Shown piece by piece: positions 31,556 through 31,751 of a stretch of 31,751 nucleotides of DNA. The number at the start of each line of letters is the position of its first letter. Within the stretch, counting starts at the first letter, position 1. Below the pieces are notes generated by a model that ran no database searches, was not told where the DNA came from, and worked only from the letters and a program-made list of their open reading frames with translations. Origin of the DNA: Bacteroidales bacterium (GTDB taxonomy: Bacteria > Bacteroidota > Bacteroidia > Bacteroidales > UBA932); the NCBI GenBank assembly GCA_017483985.1, contig JAFUUB010000002.1, positions 1 to 31,751 of the forward strand, in the 5' to 3' direction. The position numbers were made by a program, and so were the translations under genes.

Positions 31556-31629
31556 TAGGCCCTGGCAGAGTTGAACTGCCGACCTCTACATTATCAGTGT
31601 AGCGCTCTAACCAACTGAGCTAAGAGCCT
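31556..31629 (-). tRNA. tRNA-Ile (anticodon GAT)
   Basis: Minus-strand 74-nt cloverleaf: acceptor AGGCTCT with AGGGCCT plus discriminator A (one T-G pair), D-arm GCTC-AGTTGGTTA-GAGC, anticodon arm CTACA-CTGATAA-TGTAG with anticodon GAT, variable AGGTC, T-arm GGCAG-TTCAACT-CTGCC fully paired. CCA is not encoded. It is in the usual place after 16S rRNA. Confidence 0.96.
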
Positions 31630-31713
31630 ATATAATAATGAAAGACTCGTACAAGAGGCAGTTGCCTCTTTGCCTTGCAGACCGCTGAGCGTCGCGTCAA
31701 GATCCACGCTCCA
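31630..31713 (-). other. 16S-tRNA spacer with two processing-type hairpins
   Basis: Just behind the 16S 3' end, GAGCGT and ACGCTC (31711-31687) form a short stem. Further on, AAGAGGCA/TGCCTCTT (31670-31653) is a tight 8-bp stem. Neither has a T-tract, so they look like RNA-processing structures and not terminators. Confidence 0.5.
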
Positions 31714-31751
31714 AAAAGGAGGTGTTCCAGCCACACCTTCCGGTACGGCTA
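31714..31751 (-). rRNA. 16S ribosomal RNA, 3' end (partial)
   Basis: The minus strand reads AAGGTGTGGCTGGAACACCT followed by CCTTTTT, the 3' end of a Bacteroidota 16S gene with the anti-Shine-Dalgarno core CACCTCC. Only about 38 nt lie in the window; the exact mature end is uncertain by a few bases. It is followed by tRNA-Ile and tRNA-Ala as in a normal rrn spacer. Confidence 0.9.

Noticed and set aside
1..31751. CRISPR arrays, insertion sequences, integrases or phage genes
   Set aside because: I saw no regularly spaced direct repeats and no transposase or recombinase motifs on either strand. Mobility of the RHS region is inferred only from composition and remnants.

Overview
The window looks like a piece of a Bacteroidota chromosome, most likely an uncultured or gut/rumen-type Bacteroidales of fairly high GC. 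The evidence is a ribosomal protein S16 with the long Ala/Lys/Glu tail typical of the phylum, promoters of the Bacteroidota type (TTTG, about 20 nt, TAnnTTTG), many exported lipoproteins, families largely confined to the phylum (DUF4465, PepSY-like DUF2874, DUF6443 RHS proteins), and a 16S 3' end reading GGCTGGAACACCTCC. I cannot name a genus from sequence alone.

Layout. 57-1110 (+): rpsP and rimM. 1114-2601 (-): a DUF4465 lipoprotein and a DUF975 membrane protein. 2633-11817 (-): a nine-gene, almost gapless operon. In transcription order it encodes a polysaccharide flippase, an L-fucose-isomerase-like protein, DapE-like M20 peptidase, LysC, DapB, DapA, DapD, a class I/II aminotransferase and DapF. 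Apart from Asd and a DAP decarboxylase, this is the complete succinylase route to LL- and meso-diaminopimelate for peptidoglycan and lysine. 11930-14480 (+): icd and citrate synthase, divergent from the operon behind a face-to-face promoter pair. 14491-20911 (-): five genes for exported proteins (outer-membrane barrel, phosphoesterase lipoprotein, small secreted protein, an S66 carboxypeptidase/phosphodiesterase fusion, and a GH89 alpha-N-acetylglucosaminidase interrupted by one amber codon). 20968-22635: a LacA-type acetyltransferase, a PepSY-like periplasmic protein and a small FMN-binding protein.

22757-31369 is the accessory part: a truncated ssb remnant, a 2335-residue secreted RHS protein whose last ~197 residues switch abruptly to AT-rich DNA, an overlapping small membrane protein that is a candidate immunity protein, then an orphan RHS-core fragment and an unrecognised reading frame. 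This is the architecture of a polymorphic-toxin locus with a displaced older tip. 31401-31751 (-) holds the 3' end of a 16S rRNA gene, tRNA-Ile(GAT) and tRNA-Ala(TGC). They are followed by a strong intrinsic terminator and then by protein-coding DNA instead of a 23S gene, so the rRNA operon appears unlinked.

The items most worth a second look are the RHS tip/immunity module and its orphan, the apparently split rRNA operon, the icd with an NAD-type cofactor pocket, the amber codon between the two catalytic glutamates of the GH89 enzyme, and the S66-phosphodiesterase fusion.
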